DNA of 64,000 nucleotides from Lingula anatina (GCF_001039355.2 NW_019775025.1:296437-360436); one strand, 5' to 3'. Positions 12,143 through 24,009 are shown, counted from the stretch's first letter. Made by a program: numbers and translations. Notes: a model not told the origin generated them from the letters alone.

Positions 12143-12209
12143 GTGTGACCAGACCAGGGGTCACTGTTGGGATGGACACACGGCAACCCTTACACCAACA
12201 ACTAAATAA
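12143..12209 (+). pseudogene. Orphan duplicate of gene 1 terminal exon
   Basis: This is a 67-bp copy of the exon at 6665-6731 with an intact acceptor (GTTAG), intact frame and stop. It reads CDQTRGHCWDGHTATLTP, differing from copy 1 by S to G and K to T. No upstream exons of gene 1 were duplicated, so it is either dead or an alternative last exon of gene 1 reached by long-range splicing. The AATAAA found after copy 1 has become AGTAAA here, which argues against independent use. Confidence 0.8.
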
Positions 12210-12668
12210 CTGAGATTGCAGAAGTTTTCCTGCGGGAAAGTAAACCTATAAAAAATATTTCCATTATCTTGACCAAATACCAAATATAATCAGTTATAGA
12301 TGGCACAGGGAGGAATTATTGATATTTTCATTTGTTATTTGTCAAAATAGTAGTCGACTTAATCAGTTACTCAGTAACTGTAACTTATTAATTTTATGAC
12401 GCTTAATTAGCTTTAGCTGCGTTTTTGACATCTTTTCACTAGCAAATGAAATTCCGTGACAGAAGAAAATTGTAATGTGAGGAAAATTCTACACGTGGGC
12501 AGGAAAGCTTTAGAGATGCATTGCAGTTAGTTTAATACAGTTACCATAGTCATCTTGGACCAATTAGGTTGAAATATTTTCTTCATACTGATATGTTTGC
12601 AGTGTACGTGGATACAGATTTTTCATTATCTTGAATAAAATCTGCAGAAACGGTGTCAGTATTTCTTT

Positions 12669-12701
<33 letters not shown>

Positions 12702-13219
12702 TTTTTTTTTTTTTTTTTTTTGCTTCTTACAGCTTGTCCACGGGTTATGGCACATATTTTTTAACTGTTTTTTATCTCTTTTCAATTACTGTTGATTTAT
12801 TTCCATGTTGGTGTACATTACAGTATAAAACAGAACATATCATAGGACAAGTCTAGATTTTGCATATATATTTTATAAATAAAATGTATGCTTCACTCAC
12901 GTGACTGGGTTGTTCCTTTTTTTAATGGGATGGCACCTTTTTTTGCTCCTGAACTTTTCATCGAGCTTACCTTTATATAAACTTATGAATTTGTAACTGA
13001 GTCCCAGTATGGACCGGAATAGACAAGAGCATCCGCAGGTGGAGATAAAATTGTCCTCATCTGCTTTATATTTCACCACCGCCATGATACAAAAACAGGG
13101 GTCCGTGGATCTAGAATGACACCCCTGGGCAAAGGGGGATGGGGCAAAAAGGTTTAACCTTCTTATTGTAAATGTCCCGATTTCCTAATTGATTATTTTA
13201 TTGATTGAAGGAACTGAGG
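12210..13219. other. Non-coding spacer of duplication copy 2
   Basis: Homologue of 6732-8109 without the MITE and with a much shorter TA tract. No gene recognised; short frames arise from the T tract. Confidence 0.7.
12670..12721. repeat. Poly(T) tract
   Basis: About 50 T broken by one A. Copy 1 has only an 11-12 base T run at the equivalent place (about 7210). Confidence 0.95.
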
Positions 13220-13505
13220 TTTTAAAAAAAGATAAATGCCGCGATGCGAACCAGCTGAAGCTAGACGCTTTACGAGAAAAACAAGCTTTCAAAAAAAAAA
13301 AAAAAAAGGGAAATATTACCATAGATATAGATTCGATGATTCAAGGGCTACTAAAGAAATCAAATAGGGTTGGAACTAATGTCGATCAAATTACAGTACT
13401 GTTTCGGTTTTTAATGTCCGAATTAAAGATACCCTCGATAAACGTATTGGGCGTGAATTACCGTATGACCACGAAATTATATAGATATTATCTCATTAGA
13501 AACGA
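13220..13505 (+). pseudogene. Decayed coding-like block, copy 2
   Basis: Homologue of 8110-8410. The first part stays open in one frame (KKDKCRDANQLKLDALREK), then an A run and frame changes follow. RIKDTLDK and GRELPYDHEII recur in another frame. Source not recognised. Confidence 0.35.
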
Positions 13506-13845
13506 ATGAAAGCTTGAATTTTAAATGATGAAAGTTAGATATAACATCATTCGAATTAATGCTCAGCATTTTCCCGTTTTATCTGTTATTATATTCAATT
13601 GGATTCATCACTTTGTGTCAATTGTAATTATGTTGTAGAGGGGCTCTCTATTAATTTCTCCGTCTGGCAAAATACTTTAGGAGTGAAGTCCCGGGTGCGT
13701 CGGTATTTCCTAATCACTTCATTAGACTACTACATTAGGGGCTATTATACGCTTGATTGAGAGTAATATATCGGTTTTCAGTGGCTTAAACGGGTAATCT
13801 CCAAATAATTTTATGCCGTGCCCCATTAAAGGAACACGTGTACAG

Positions 13846-13854
13846 TTTATATAG
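13846..13854 (+). promoter_or_regulatory. TATA box of small secreted protein gene, copy 2
   Basis: TTTATATAG, 93 bp upstream of the start codon at 13939, in the same context as in copy 1. Confidence 0.7.
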
Positions 13855-13938
13855 CGGGACATAGAATAGAGAACCAGTTACATTGACAGCCGTCAGAAAG
13901 GAGACAAGTGCCCACTTTGGTAGAATACCTGGTTGAAG

Positions 13939-15695
13939 ATGAAGTTTTTAGTTGTCGCCATTTGTGTGGTTGGTGCTGTATATGCAGGTATAGTAAGAGC
14001 ATACTTGTGCAACCAAAACTGTACAAAAATATATTTGAAGTTTCAGCAAAGAAATTCAAAATTGCGAAGAAATACTTTTGTTCTTCAAAGCAATATCTGT
14101 CCATGGCTTTATGGGTTTTAGGCGAATTTTCACACACTATAAACACGTGCAAACACGAGTTAGCCATGATGCCCGCATGCTGCAGCCACATCGACTTCGG
14201 TGCTTTTTGATAGTGAGTAATCGCTTTTTTAATTTTTGTGCATTTTTAAATCGTTTGCAGGACAGTGTCCCAAAACGTGCAAGGAGGAGGAAGCAGATTT
14301 TGACGCTTCACCTCCTTTGGCTGGCCGGGAAAGGCCAATCTGTACCCCCGAGGGCACGTTTGACAAGAAGCAGTACATTGGGGCTGGGTGAGTTGAGAGA
14401 TTTTCACGCGTAATATTATTTATAGTTGTTAATATGGTAGGAGAGGCAGAAATTATTTGCTCGGTTCATTAATTGATTGGTGTTGGTGGCGGAGCGACAG
14501 TCACGCCGAGTTGCTGTAGTAGGAATACCATGACGACCGAGCGGCGCGATAGATTGAGAAAATGCTGAGATAGAGACTTGAGCGCGGTTAGCAATTATTG
14601 AAGGTGGGGTAAATACACGCACAAGGGCTCGAATACAGGTACAAACGGACACATACACTGTGTATACAAACTCACAAATACACATACACGCAAACACACA
14701 CGCAAGTACACGCACTCACACACGTACATGCACACACCCTGCTCTCTTAACACAGTTTAGTAAAATAACCTGCTACCCTAGTCTAGAAAAGTACAGTGAA
14801 ACAGTGGGCGGCAAATTATGGCCAGTCCTCGGGCAGTGGGGTAATCTAGTTTTGTATCGTTCCAGGAGTTATTGTGCAGACGAATGTGGGGTTGAACTGG
14901 CGGACTATGAATCGAAAGATAGATGGCTCCCTCACGACTGCTGTGAGTATATGCATTAATGTTTTATAACTGAACCGTTAATATTTTGAGATAAGATCGT
15001 AAAGTCGGTTGACTACATGTTCGTAATCTCGAGCGAGGCTTGTTGCTTTACGAGACCTGCATTCCTCTGGCTTGGCTTAAGTATAAACTGTCACAAACAA
15101 TTAGTTTCATTGCGATTACTTTTCCTTGGTGGCTTCGCCCAGCCCTAAAATTGAGAGTAGGCCGATGTGCGATATATCTTTTAGGTAACCTTTATTTCCT
15201 AAAGTATCGTAGGTTAATCTGTCCAAAAGGAATATGACGTCATTGTGCCGTCATTCACCGCTTTGACGTTGCTCAGACGTCAACATAACGTCGTGTTGTT
15301 GCTTCATGTGACTGACCGCAGTTTTTATATTCTGATTCCAGCGTGCGCTCGTGACAAAGCTGATGCTGGTGTGTACACAAAGCATCCAGACTGCGATAGA
15401 TATGGTAAGTCCATGGCCATCTGTTCAGGGATACTTCAAAGCCAAAGTTTTTGCTGTTTATTGTGTTATTGAAACAAAATTTGGTTGTGTAAAATCTGTG
15501 TCCGGTGTGGGAAACCAAGGGTTGTTGAGAATGTTTGCGTGTGGTAAAGATTTGTAGGTGTTTTGAAAAAAGTACAATGTTTGTTTTTCGCCTTGACTTT
15601 AAATAACCGTATTTTAAACCTCTCTCTCTCTCTCAAGCTCATTTTAACCACTTTTTTAATTTGTAGGGGCTTACGCTGCTCGTCCGAAGGTCTAA
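13939..15695 (+). CDS. Small secreted eight-cysteine protein, copy 2
   Basis: Five exons with the same lengths as copy 1 (49, 127, 77, 63 and 29 bp): 13939-13987, 14261-14387, 14866-14942, 15342-15404, 15667-15695. They encode 114 residues with signal peptide MKFLVVAICVVGAVYA and the same eight-Cys spacing. Substitutions cluster in the signal peptide and the first half of exon 2 (KEKEEEFDASPKKPGME in copy 1, KEEEADFDASPPLAGRE here). Exons 3-5 are almost identical: V to A after YC, and T to S between the CxC pair. AATAAA at 15817. Equal exon lengths, intact splice sites and an intact frame argue that both copies are under selection. Function unknown. Confidence 0.88.
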
Positions 15696-16382
15696 TATGA
15701 GATGGAACACGCCAAAAATTACTTCTGAATCAACAGCACTGAGTGGATACGAATGAAATCCAACTCTTCAAAAACTACTACGTAGATTTAAGTTTTAATG
15801 AATCAAATATTTATCAAATAAATGACCTATGATGTGAAAAACTTCGTTGGAGAATAGCAATAATAAAATAAATCTCGAGGAAAATAGTTGTCCATTCACT
15901 TCCATACTCATACACCGAATAGACAACTCTGCTTGATCTAGAATTTAAATTCTTGAAACACACACGTTAAAAACGCGTTGTCTTGATCGTCAAATGGAAA
16001 TGTGTTCAAAGAATTTTTTCCATAGTTAACAACTTTCACTTATCCTAGTTGCCTAATTAAATGATGTTTTGGTCTATTGCCCTAATAAAGTATAGTGTTT
16101 GCCAAACATAAAATATACAAATGAACAAAACATTAACACAAAGTTTTGAATTCCTCGCAATACAATAAGCAAAGGTCTTCAAAAGAATGAATTTATTTTC
16201 ACATATTTAATTTTCGTCCACTTACACTAATCTTTTTCAAATTCATCTCAATAAAATCGACGTCATCTTTCTCTGCTCAGTACACATTGTATGCTTTTTC
16301 TATAAAACATTGAAAGGATTGACTGGACAAAAACTATTTACACACACTGGACAATAGAAGTGTCACCCCCTGAATCAGAGTA

Positions 16383-16441
16383 NNNNNNNNNNNNNNNNNN
16401 NNNNNNNNNNNNNNNNNNNNNNNNNNNNNNNNNNNNNNNNN
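16383..16441. other. Assembly gap (59 N)
   Basis: Run of N. It hides the right end of duplication copy 2 and the upstream exons, or their intron, of the gene ending at 16518. Confidence 1.
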
Positions 16442-16518
16442 TACATGTACATATTATCGACAGTGATGTTGCAGCTGTGAAAATGGTCAAGAGGTTTCTC
16501 AGAGGCCCTTACCTGTGA
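16442..16518 (+). CDS. C-terminal end of an unrecognised gene (5' part lost in gap)
   Basis: One frame is open from the gap edge to TGA at 16516-16518 and reads HIIDSDVAAVKMVKRFLRGP then YL. The composition looks like a real conserved C-terminus, and the following 2.3 kb look like a 3' UTR closed by two AATAAA signals. The protein family is not recognised. The exon start cannot be fixed because the gap begins one base upstream, and an acceptor at TCGACAG or TTGCAG within this stretch is also possible. Confidence 0.5.
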
Positions 16519-18827
16519 GATCCAAGTCTTAATAGCGAGCTATGGGAGAAGAACTGTAGTTTGCATTTTAGGATTGTATCGCCTGATAACGTTAAAATTG
16601 CACTCCCAAGAGCATTATCAAATAATCATCATGGCGCCAGCCTTTGTTTCAATCACATTTATCATGCATTAATTTTTATGTTTTTATTATGGGACAGTGT
16701 TAGCCATAATATAGGCATGGGATGGAACGATGGGGAAAAAGTCCATCCTGTTGCATACGTTGCTTCCACATCTAGTTGCTGTGCTTGATGTGATAAATGG
16801 TGACTAATCAACCTGTGATGGATCGGTCTTTTTATATAATTAATTTATATAATTAATAGGTTATTATTTTGTGTTTGATGCTCAATCATCACTGTGAAGG
16901 ACACAGAATGCATTGTCATGGAATTGTTTTTTTTTACCTCTCTTTTCTTGATTTTTGCAGGATAAACAGTATAATACTGGTTAATATCTATTTTAATTGC
17001 AAGTTTTGTGCTTATCTGACAGCTTGTGTCTTAATTTATATGTATCTGCCTGCATCTTCCAGCTTTGAACTTTGTTGTGCTTTCACGTATTTATAAGGCA
17101 GCAATAGATGATCATAGTTAACATTTTTTTTTTTTTTAAATTATGTTTCATAATGTTATATTGTGTTTACTTCAAATGGTGGCACTTTTCAGGTTCACCA
17201 TTTACAGCTGAACCTTTCTATTTTGTTCTTCTTTGAGTCACACTATTATTGTGCACGTCTTTTTACTTTGTATGTGATTTTTTTTCGTTTAGTTGTTAGT
17301 CCAAGAATTAATGAAACACCATTTTATATATACAATACTCCCATTATGAGCTTAAATAACTTTGGTTTTCAGCTATACATCCTTCATATAAACAAATTAC
17401 AACAATACACTTGATCCTCAATTGTTTTTTTAAATGAATGTAAGTTTAAGACATCCCCTCACACTCATACAGTTGTCCCCTTTTGAAATCTTGCCTTTCC
17501 ACAACTTGTAAATAAATATTAAGGGATCACGTATTAGAATCTAGAAAATAATTTTTAATTACTATTCACTACTGAGACTTTCATAAAAGAACTGTCGAGG
17601 CTAAAACAGCTTCACATTTCTGATTACCTCAAACTTCAATACTTGGCATATATAGCTTGGCATGGATTCTACTTGTCACTGTCTCATAGGGTTTTCCTGA
17701 ACACTTCAGTATATATATTTTTATAAAGGTTCTTAAAGGAGTTGAGATTCACAGACTGGAACCTCAGATAAAAAAATTAAATATTGTATTTGTGTTAGAA
17801 ACATAGTGAGGACTCGGGACCAGTGTCATAAAATGCTGCAATAACGTCCCCAAGACTTTCATAGATTACTCAAAGCCAACCTTCTGTTGTTAACACATCT
17901 CTGCCTTCTGCCACAGATGTCAACAGCAGAGACAGGCTGGTAGAGCTATTTCTAGTAATCTTTGAAAGACTTGGTGCAATAACATGATGCTATTCAAGAA
18001 CTGAACATGAAATAGTTTGTTAATTTATATGGTACATTTCCATATAAAAGTTAACATTTAGACGGTGTTAAAACTTGGTGCTTTTTGGATTGAGAGGCAT
18101 GCCATTAGCACAGATTTGATGTTTTGTGTGTATTACATTAGCAGCAAAAGCTGCACATGCTGGTATAATTGATTTTTTCAAAATTTAATGTGTATCAACA
18201 AGTGTATATGAGATATTTCATTACCCCACCATAGAAAGGCACTGGTATATTATTATATGCATGTGAACGACATTTTCTAGTAAACGTGCCCAACAGCAGG
18301 GAATTTTAAATGTCCTGAATTAGTAAGTTGGTGATCACCATTGGAAAAGTGACCAAAAACAATCAGTTTACAGATCTTTATTTTGTCAGTGGTTTTGGAT
18401 TGAGTATACTTCGGTGTTTAAAGGAAATAGCCGAAATTTCCAAGAAATTTTTGTCTTAAAGTTTCTGAAGTATGTTCTAGAAGAACACAAGCACCATTTT
18501 CTACAATGCCTAAGAGGAAATTTACCTCAATTCTGTGAACCAACTTAATGAGATGTATAAAATTATATAGCTCATTAACTAAGTCACAGACCTAAGTTAG
18601 TAATCCAGGACATTTGAATTAGTGCACCCTGAAGCACATCCCTTAATTTTAACATCACCAAGTCTGTGTTTATATAGTTTCGATCTTTAAGATGTAAGAC
18701 TAGTTCCATGTATTTAAGGTTAGGGACCAGGTATAGTGTGATGAAACCTAAAGTTTAACTTGCTGTAACCTACAGGAGCTTAAATGTACACGGTTTTCTA
18801 ACAATAAATGTGGGAATATGGAATAAA
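16519..18827 (+). other. Putative long 3' UTR with two poly(A) signals
   Basis: No exon-like frame was found in 2.3 kb of AT-rich DNA. AATAAA occurs at 18803-18808 and 18822-18827, followed by a GT-rich stretch (GTGGTTTCATTTGTTTT), a typical cleavage context. The region faces the 3' end of NKIRAS. Confidence 0.5.
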
Positions 18828-18844
18828 GCTGTGGTTTCATTTGT

Positions 18845-18864
18845 TTTATTACTCATGATTTATT
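18845..18864 (-). terminator. Poly(A) signals of NKIRAS
   Basis: Two TTTATT on the plus strand (18845-18850 and 18859-18864) are AATAAA on the minus strand. They would close a 3' UTR of about 430 bp after the NKIRAS stop at 19273. They lie only 20-60 bp from the opposing plus-strand signals. Confidence 0.6.
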
Positions 18865-19272
18865 AATATGAAAACTGCTCTTAAATACTCTTTCCAATAA
18901 TTTGTGCTGAAATGAGATCTAGATGGAATTTTGTTGTTAATCGCTGATGCAATTATGGAAAATATTAGCAAAATGTGAAATTATTTCACTGTAAAATAAT
19001 TAAAAGTAATACTATGTACGCATTCATGGCACAAAATTTGTGCAGGTAATTACCAATGATGACATCAATGATGTGCTTGTCAACAATATCTATCCTTTAT
19101 CTCAGTCTATATTCTATAATGTTCTAGACATCTTGTGAATAACTTAAATATATAAATTGCTTTCCTTTAAAAGAAATAATGGTACTTATGCATTAACCTG
19201 TAAACAATACATCTTTGGGGTAGTTCTTGGAACTTGTAGAAAATCTTGAAAATTGAAAAATAACGTGAGGCA

Positions 19273-22200
19273 TCAATTGTCAACAATCACTGAGGATCTT
19301 GATTTTCTTCCTACCAATGGGAAACTGGATTTGGCTGAAAGAAAAAAAAAGTGAACTACAGTTACTCTACTCTGAGACAAAAACTTAAAAAGAAGGCAAT
19401 TATTAAATATGAAAATTCTCAGACACAAGCCTAAAATTTTCCGTACCGTTAGCTTACGGCCAACCTGGTCGAAGGCCTTCATCAGACTGACGTGAGTAGT
19501 TGTTCACACTCACTGACCGCTAGGTGGTATAGCGGCCAGGACCCTCTTATAAATGTCAGGTAGATCCAACAACCAAGCTAATGAACCTTTTTGCTCAAGG
19601 CAATTATTGTTCTCAGATAAAAATGATGGCACTTTCTTGATGTCTACAAATTATATTACAGTCAATAAATAAATTTTATATATATATATAAATTTTATAT
19701 ATATATTATAATAATATCTGTGTAAAACCACCAGATGACAGCCAAGTGAAATCTTAGCCTCAAATTTTAGCCGCTTAAAAAAAAAAAAAAAAAAAAAAAA
19801 CTCCTCCTTAACAAAACCATGGATCTGCCAGGATGTCAAAACACCTGACAAGCCTTACCTGGGGGTTGTGTCATTCTGGATGTCAACCAAACAAATCCGT
19901 CTGTCAAAGACACTCTGTTTGATGCAGTTACTTCATACAGTTTAACTAAAAAAATATTAAATCATATGGATTAGTCAAACAGAGCTGGCAGTCTGTTGCA
20001 TACATGGATGCTAATCAACAAATTATAAAATGTAAGTGCTAACCTAACACAGTAATTTAAAAATTAGAAGCTTCAGCAATCAAAAGTTGACTGCCCGTAG
20101 CATAATATAAGTTAAGAAAAGCAAAAAATTATGATCAATCAGATCTCCTACATCAGACAGAGCACAATTTTATTTATTTCAGCATGCTATTTAACAAAGT
20201 GTATGTTATTGAATTTATTGTTGCAATAATCCATGAATTGGATAAATAGAAAGCAGTTATAAGAACAAACAAATATATTTTATAATTCACACAGTGCTTG
20301 TTTGCAGTATATGCCTGACTATTATCATGATAATGGATCTTTTCTATCCTGATTCCTTCTTATCTCCTTCTTCTTATATCTAATTGGAATTATCATTTCC
20401 AATTGCCAGCACTTGAAAAGTTTGGTCTCTTCTTTCTATTTATATCAGTTTAGAACAAGTCCCTCTTGGCAAGTCACAAAACATCCCTCTACTAAAACCT
20501 ACCCTTTTCCTTCTGTGCCCACTTTTGGGCAGTTTGTTGGTCCACTTGGCGCAGTCCACTGTCCACATCAATCTTGTTACCCAGGGCTATTACTGTCACC
20601 TACATAAAATATAGATAATGTTAGATAATATCTTGTCCAATAGGATAAAATGTAGAAAAAATTGTCCAATAATATTTACCATTGATTATATAATCATTTT
20701 TATGCCAAAACCACAATAAAAAGATGATTGAACATTATACTATTGTGTAAAAAGTAATCTAGATACTATCGGTTTAATACATATCTCCTTAAAAGCACTG
20801 TTAATAGTAATTATATCTACTTTGGTAATTTAAACAATAATGTTATTTTTATAATTTAAACCATTACCGAGTCAACTATTACAAAAGAAAAAAGTTAAAC
20901 AAAGCATGTTAAGGAAATGCTGCATTGCCAAAGTAAGCAACAAAGAGTCTAAACAATAATGCTAATTTCTTATTCCCATCAGAATTTCAACAAACCTCTT
21001 TCTTCTCTTTGTGCTTGTCAATGTCTTTTTTCAGTTTGTTGATACAATTAAAGGAATCAAAGCTGTTGACATCATACACTAGGACAAAACCCTAAAAGCA
21101 AAGAACACAGTTGAATAAAATAGAGATAGAAGTCAAAAGGGACTAATGTATCATGACTTAATGGTCATGTGATGTCATGGCAGTGACAGGTGATGCTTTC
21201 AAAACTGAGCATTTAAAATTTTTATTTATAAATGATTTACGAAACAGAAACAGAATAACAGAGATTTCAATTGGAGCACAAACACCCTTGCTAGTCCAGT
21301 TTAATGTACCTCACAAAATGATGTATAAAACATTTTTTCTGTGTTTTAACATTAATCAAGGACACATTATGATTTTCACTCTACTTTATTAGCTGCCAAC
21401 TGCACTTGCTAGTCCACCATGATTGTTCCAGATCCCATTCTCCCACAAATTCCACAAAATCTTACTTGAATTTATGCTAAGCCCCAGCACTTAATTGGGC
21501 TTTCTCTGATAATTTCCAAGCTTTCAACTTACGTCTGCATTTGTGATATAATGTCTTGGCATATCAACCTGAGAGGAGTCCTGAAACAACATTAAACTGT
21601 CTAATAACATGAAAGGACTATACATCACTATCTTCTACCTCTGTAACATACTACTTCTCCTGTGCATCTTACTGCCAGAGTGATTTGGTTTTCTACAAAT
21701 TCTATTTGAGTTTTAACATGAGGTGCCTAATAAATGTAAGATGTAACAGCTTCTTCCCTTTAAACATACTAAGATAAGAAATGAAACATTTCATGGAGAT
21801 ATGATATTGCTGAAAAAAAATGTGAAATGGTCGTCAATTCAAATTTAGGAACAAAAATTAAGGATATATAATTATCCATAAATTAAATGATAAACTATAA
21901 TTGTTAACAGAAGTTTTTATTTTACGAATACAAGTCACAGGGCTAATTAATATATAATTTTATATGCCAGAAGCATCCCCGAAGTAGAACATCTATAAAA
22001 ATCCCTACCAGGCCTGGAGTATCATAGAGCCTCACTTTCTCCTTTACTCCTCTATCTGTGTCTACATAGGCAACATATATGTCCTCTATGGTCTTAAATG
22101 TTGGCTGAAAAAAAAAATCCACATCAATTTTATATAAATGCAATAAATGTTGATCTGTTAATTATCATATACAATTTTCATCGATAACACATGTGGATAA

Positions 22201-23277
22201 CAAAAAATCCACTAGCTATTATAAAAATTTGAAGAATGGTACAAAGGCACATTTATTTACTTATATCGATACATTTTACAGTCTTATGTTCCATAATTAA
22301 TACAATAAGTAATGTATACTGCAGGAAGTCAGTTTGGATGCCAGTACAATTGGCAATATATAATTCATATAAATCTTATCCATGAATTATGACATATTTC
22401 AATACAGAAATTAAAGAAAAGGAAAACAATAAATTTATATATATATATATAGAATAATTCTAACTGACCATCTTTCTGGATCTGATGGTCTAAACCTGCC
22501 TCTGGCAGGCAATTATCTAACACCAATAATCCCTTCCCTGTTAACAGTGTTACAGATTGAAAGGCCAGTATAATAATTCTGGTAATAAAACTCAAAGTGC
22601 AAAAATCTCTTCGTATTTGGAGCCAGGGAAGTGTCAATCACAAATGGGCTTAAAGTCATACTGTCCAGCACTGAGATTTTAATTAGGAGTAACTGAAGGA
22701 GGCTGAAGCTCAAATCACTGAAACAAAGGAAGTGAATGTAACATTATCTTCTTGTTTTTGGTAAATGTCATCAAAGTTCACAAGCTTCCATTAGTGGCAT
22801 TCTTTGAATGACCCTTGGTCACCTACAGATTACACTTGATGACAGTTCTCAGCCATTGTTAAAGTAAACAGGTGTTCCTCATACTTTTTAATGTACATGT
22901 ATATACAAGCCTAGCACTTCATAATAAACTTTCGTAGAAGTCAGACGCATTGTTGTTGTCTCTCTCCTGAATAGAGTCCGGCACGTTGGACTCAGTAAAG
23001 AGCCATCATATTACAGTGAAGGTGGTCCCCCCCCCCCCCCCCCCCTGTATATAATTGTGCAGTCAGTGTACAGTTTCAGATTGCATTATCCTAAGATCCA
23101 TAATGCCTACCGTAATTGCTTGCGAGACATATTGCGTTTGATTTCACACCTTCACACCTATTAACGCGTCATTCTTACCGCTCCAACAATGTGATTGCCA
23201 TATATTAGCTGCTCTATGATAGCCGTCTTCCCGGTCAGTGTCTGCCCACAAACAACCACTCGCCAGGACTTCCCCAT
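19273..23277 (-). CDS. NKIRAS: NF-kappa-B inhibitor-interacting Ras-like protein (kappaB-Ras)
   Basis: Atypical Ras-like GTPase; in vertebrates it binds IkappaB and Ral regulators and restrains NF-kappaB and Ral signalling. Coding exons, 5' to 3' on the minus strand: 23277-23179, 22104-22009, 21580-21533, 21091-20996, 20599-20503, 19945-19859, 19334-19273. They give about 191 residues, the usual family length. Visible motifs: start [13 protein letters not shown]-loop GQTLTGKT, switch [26 protein letters not shown] (NKxD), EVTASNR in the G5 position, and the C-terminal TSRMTQPP and FPLVGRK tail. As in vertebrate kappaB-Ras, the Ras Gly12 equivalent is not Gly (T) and the Gln61 equivalent is Leu, which predicts weak GTP hydrolysis. 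There is no CAAX box. It is head to head with the receptor gene at 24010. Confidence 0.97.
19776..19800. repeat. Poly(A) tract in NKIRAS 3' region
   Basis: About 24 A between the last two NKIRAS coding exons. A (TA)n stretch lies nearby at about 19677-19708. Confidence 0.9.
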
Positions 23278-24009
23278 TCGGCAACCAGCTGCCCTCTTCG
23301 GATTTCACGCCAATAAGTGAAGTGCCTGGTATAAAAACGTAAGCCAATCTAATATATTCTCTATTCTATTTCTTCCATCGGCTACATTTTCTATTACATC
23401 ACAGCAGAGTTACTCGTAAACATAGATGTCCATCCGTGTTCCGATAGTTTGCCGTTGCCTCTTTCTCGAGATAATTCACACTATTTATATTTAAATCAAT
23501 ACCGAGGTTTTAGTGCACGTGGAGACTATCGACAGCCAGTGGTGATGCGCAAGGTCGCAACTAATGCAATTTGAGAAATTAAGCCGAAGACAAATCCATC
23601 ATGCTGATAGACAGAAACTGAATATCAAATTGCGGTTGAGAAGATATTACCTAGAAAAGGGGTAGCAGGTTAAATTCCATGTACAAGTAATTTTACTTTT
23701 GTATCAGTTAAAAGTGTCAATGTAGACTCAAATTGGAATTAGTTTCACTTTATTGAAATAAAACTGTTATTGACTTAAAGAACAAAAGTAAATTTTCAAC
23801 GAACACTTTTATCAAAAATATGTCTTCACTCACCCGTTTGTTAAATAAACTCAACCAGAGCATTGCTGGGAAACCCCAATAGGAAAGAGCACGCGAGGCT
23901 GACTGTGCACTTGCATCTAAGGTGAAACGCGAATAAATATCTTTCAAGCTTCAGTGTGAAAAAAAGTCGACGTGACAATGGTGTCGCTTTACCATGCCCC
24001 AGGCGGATC
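23278..24009. promoter_or_regulatory. Shared divergent promoter region NKIRAS / receptor gene
   Basis: 732 bp separate two outward-facing start codons. It holds no exon I can support and no clear TATA box. The spacing and orientation are those of a bidirectional promoter; function is inferred. 5' UTR introns of either gene could also lie here. Confidence 0.5.

Larger units (their letters stand above)
6558..16382 (+). repeat. Tandem segmental duplication, unit about 5 kb (copy 1 about 6558-11290, copy 2 about 11837-16382)
   Basis: The two copies align collinearly: terminal exon of gene 1 (6665 and 12143), decayed coding-like block (8110 and 13220), TATA box (8736 and 13846), five exons of the small secreted protein gene, its poly(A) signal and about 600 bp of 3' flank. 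The offset is about 5480 bp at the left and about 5110 bp further right. Most of that shift comes from the 345-bp MITE present only in copy 1. Copy 2 runs into the assembly gap at 16383, so its right end is not seen. The segment 11290-11836 between the copies has no visible partner. Confidence 0.95.

Noticed and set aside
12564-12856. Poly-Phe / poly-Lys open frames
   Set aside because: Created by the poly(T) tract.
13847-14210. Open frames of about 100-114 residues on both strands over exon 1 of the small secreted protein
   Set aside because: They cross the real exon 1 donor and are not preserved in the paralogous copy.
8829-15695. Reading the small cysteine-rich proteins as toxins or antimicrobial peptides
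   Set aside because: Secretion and Cys content alone do not support this; no family match can be seen.
23144-23347. Minus-strand frame starting upstream of the NKIRAS start
   Set aside because: It overlaps NKIRAS exon 1 but in a different reading frame; the start at 23277 matches the family N-terminus MGKS.
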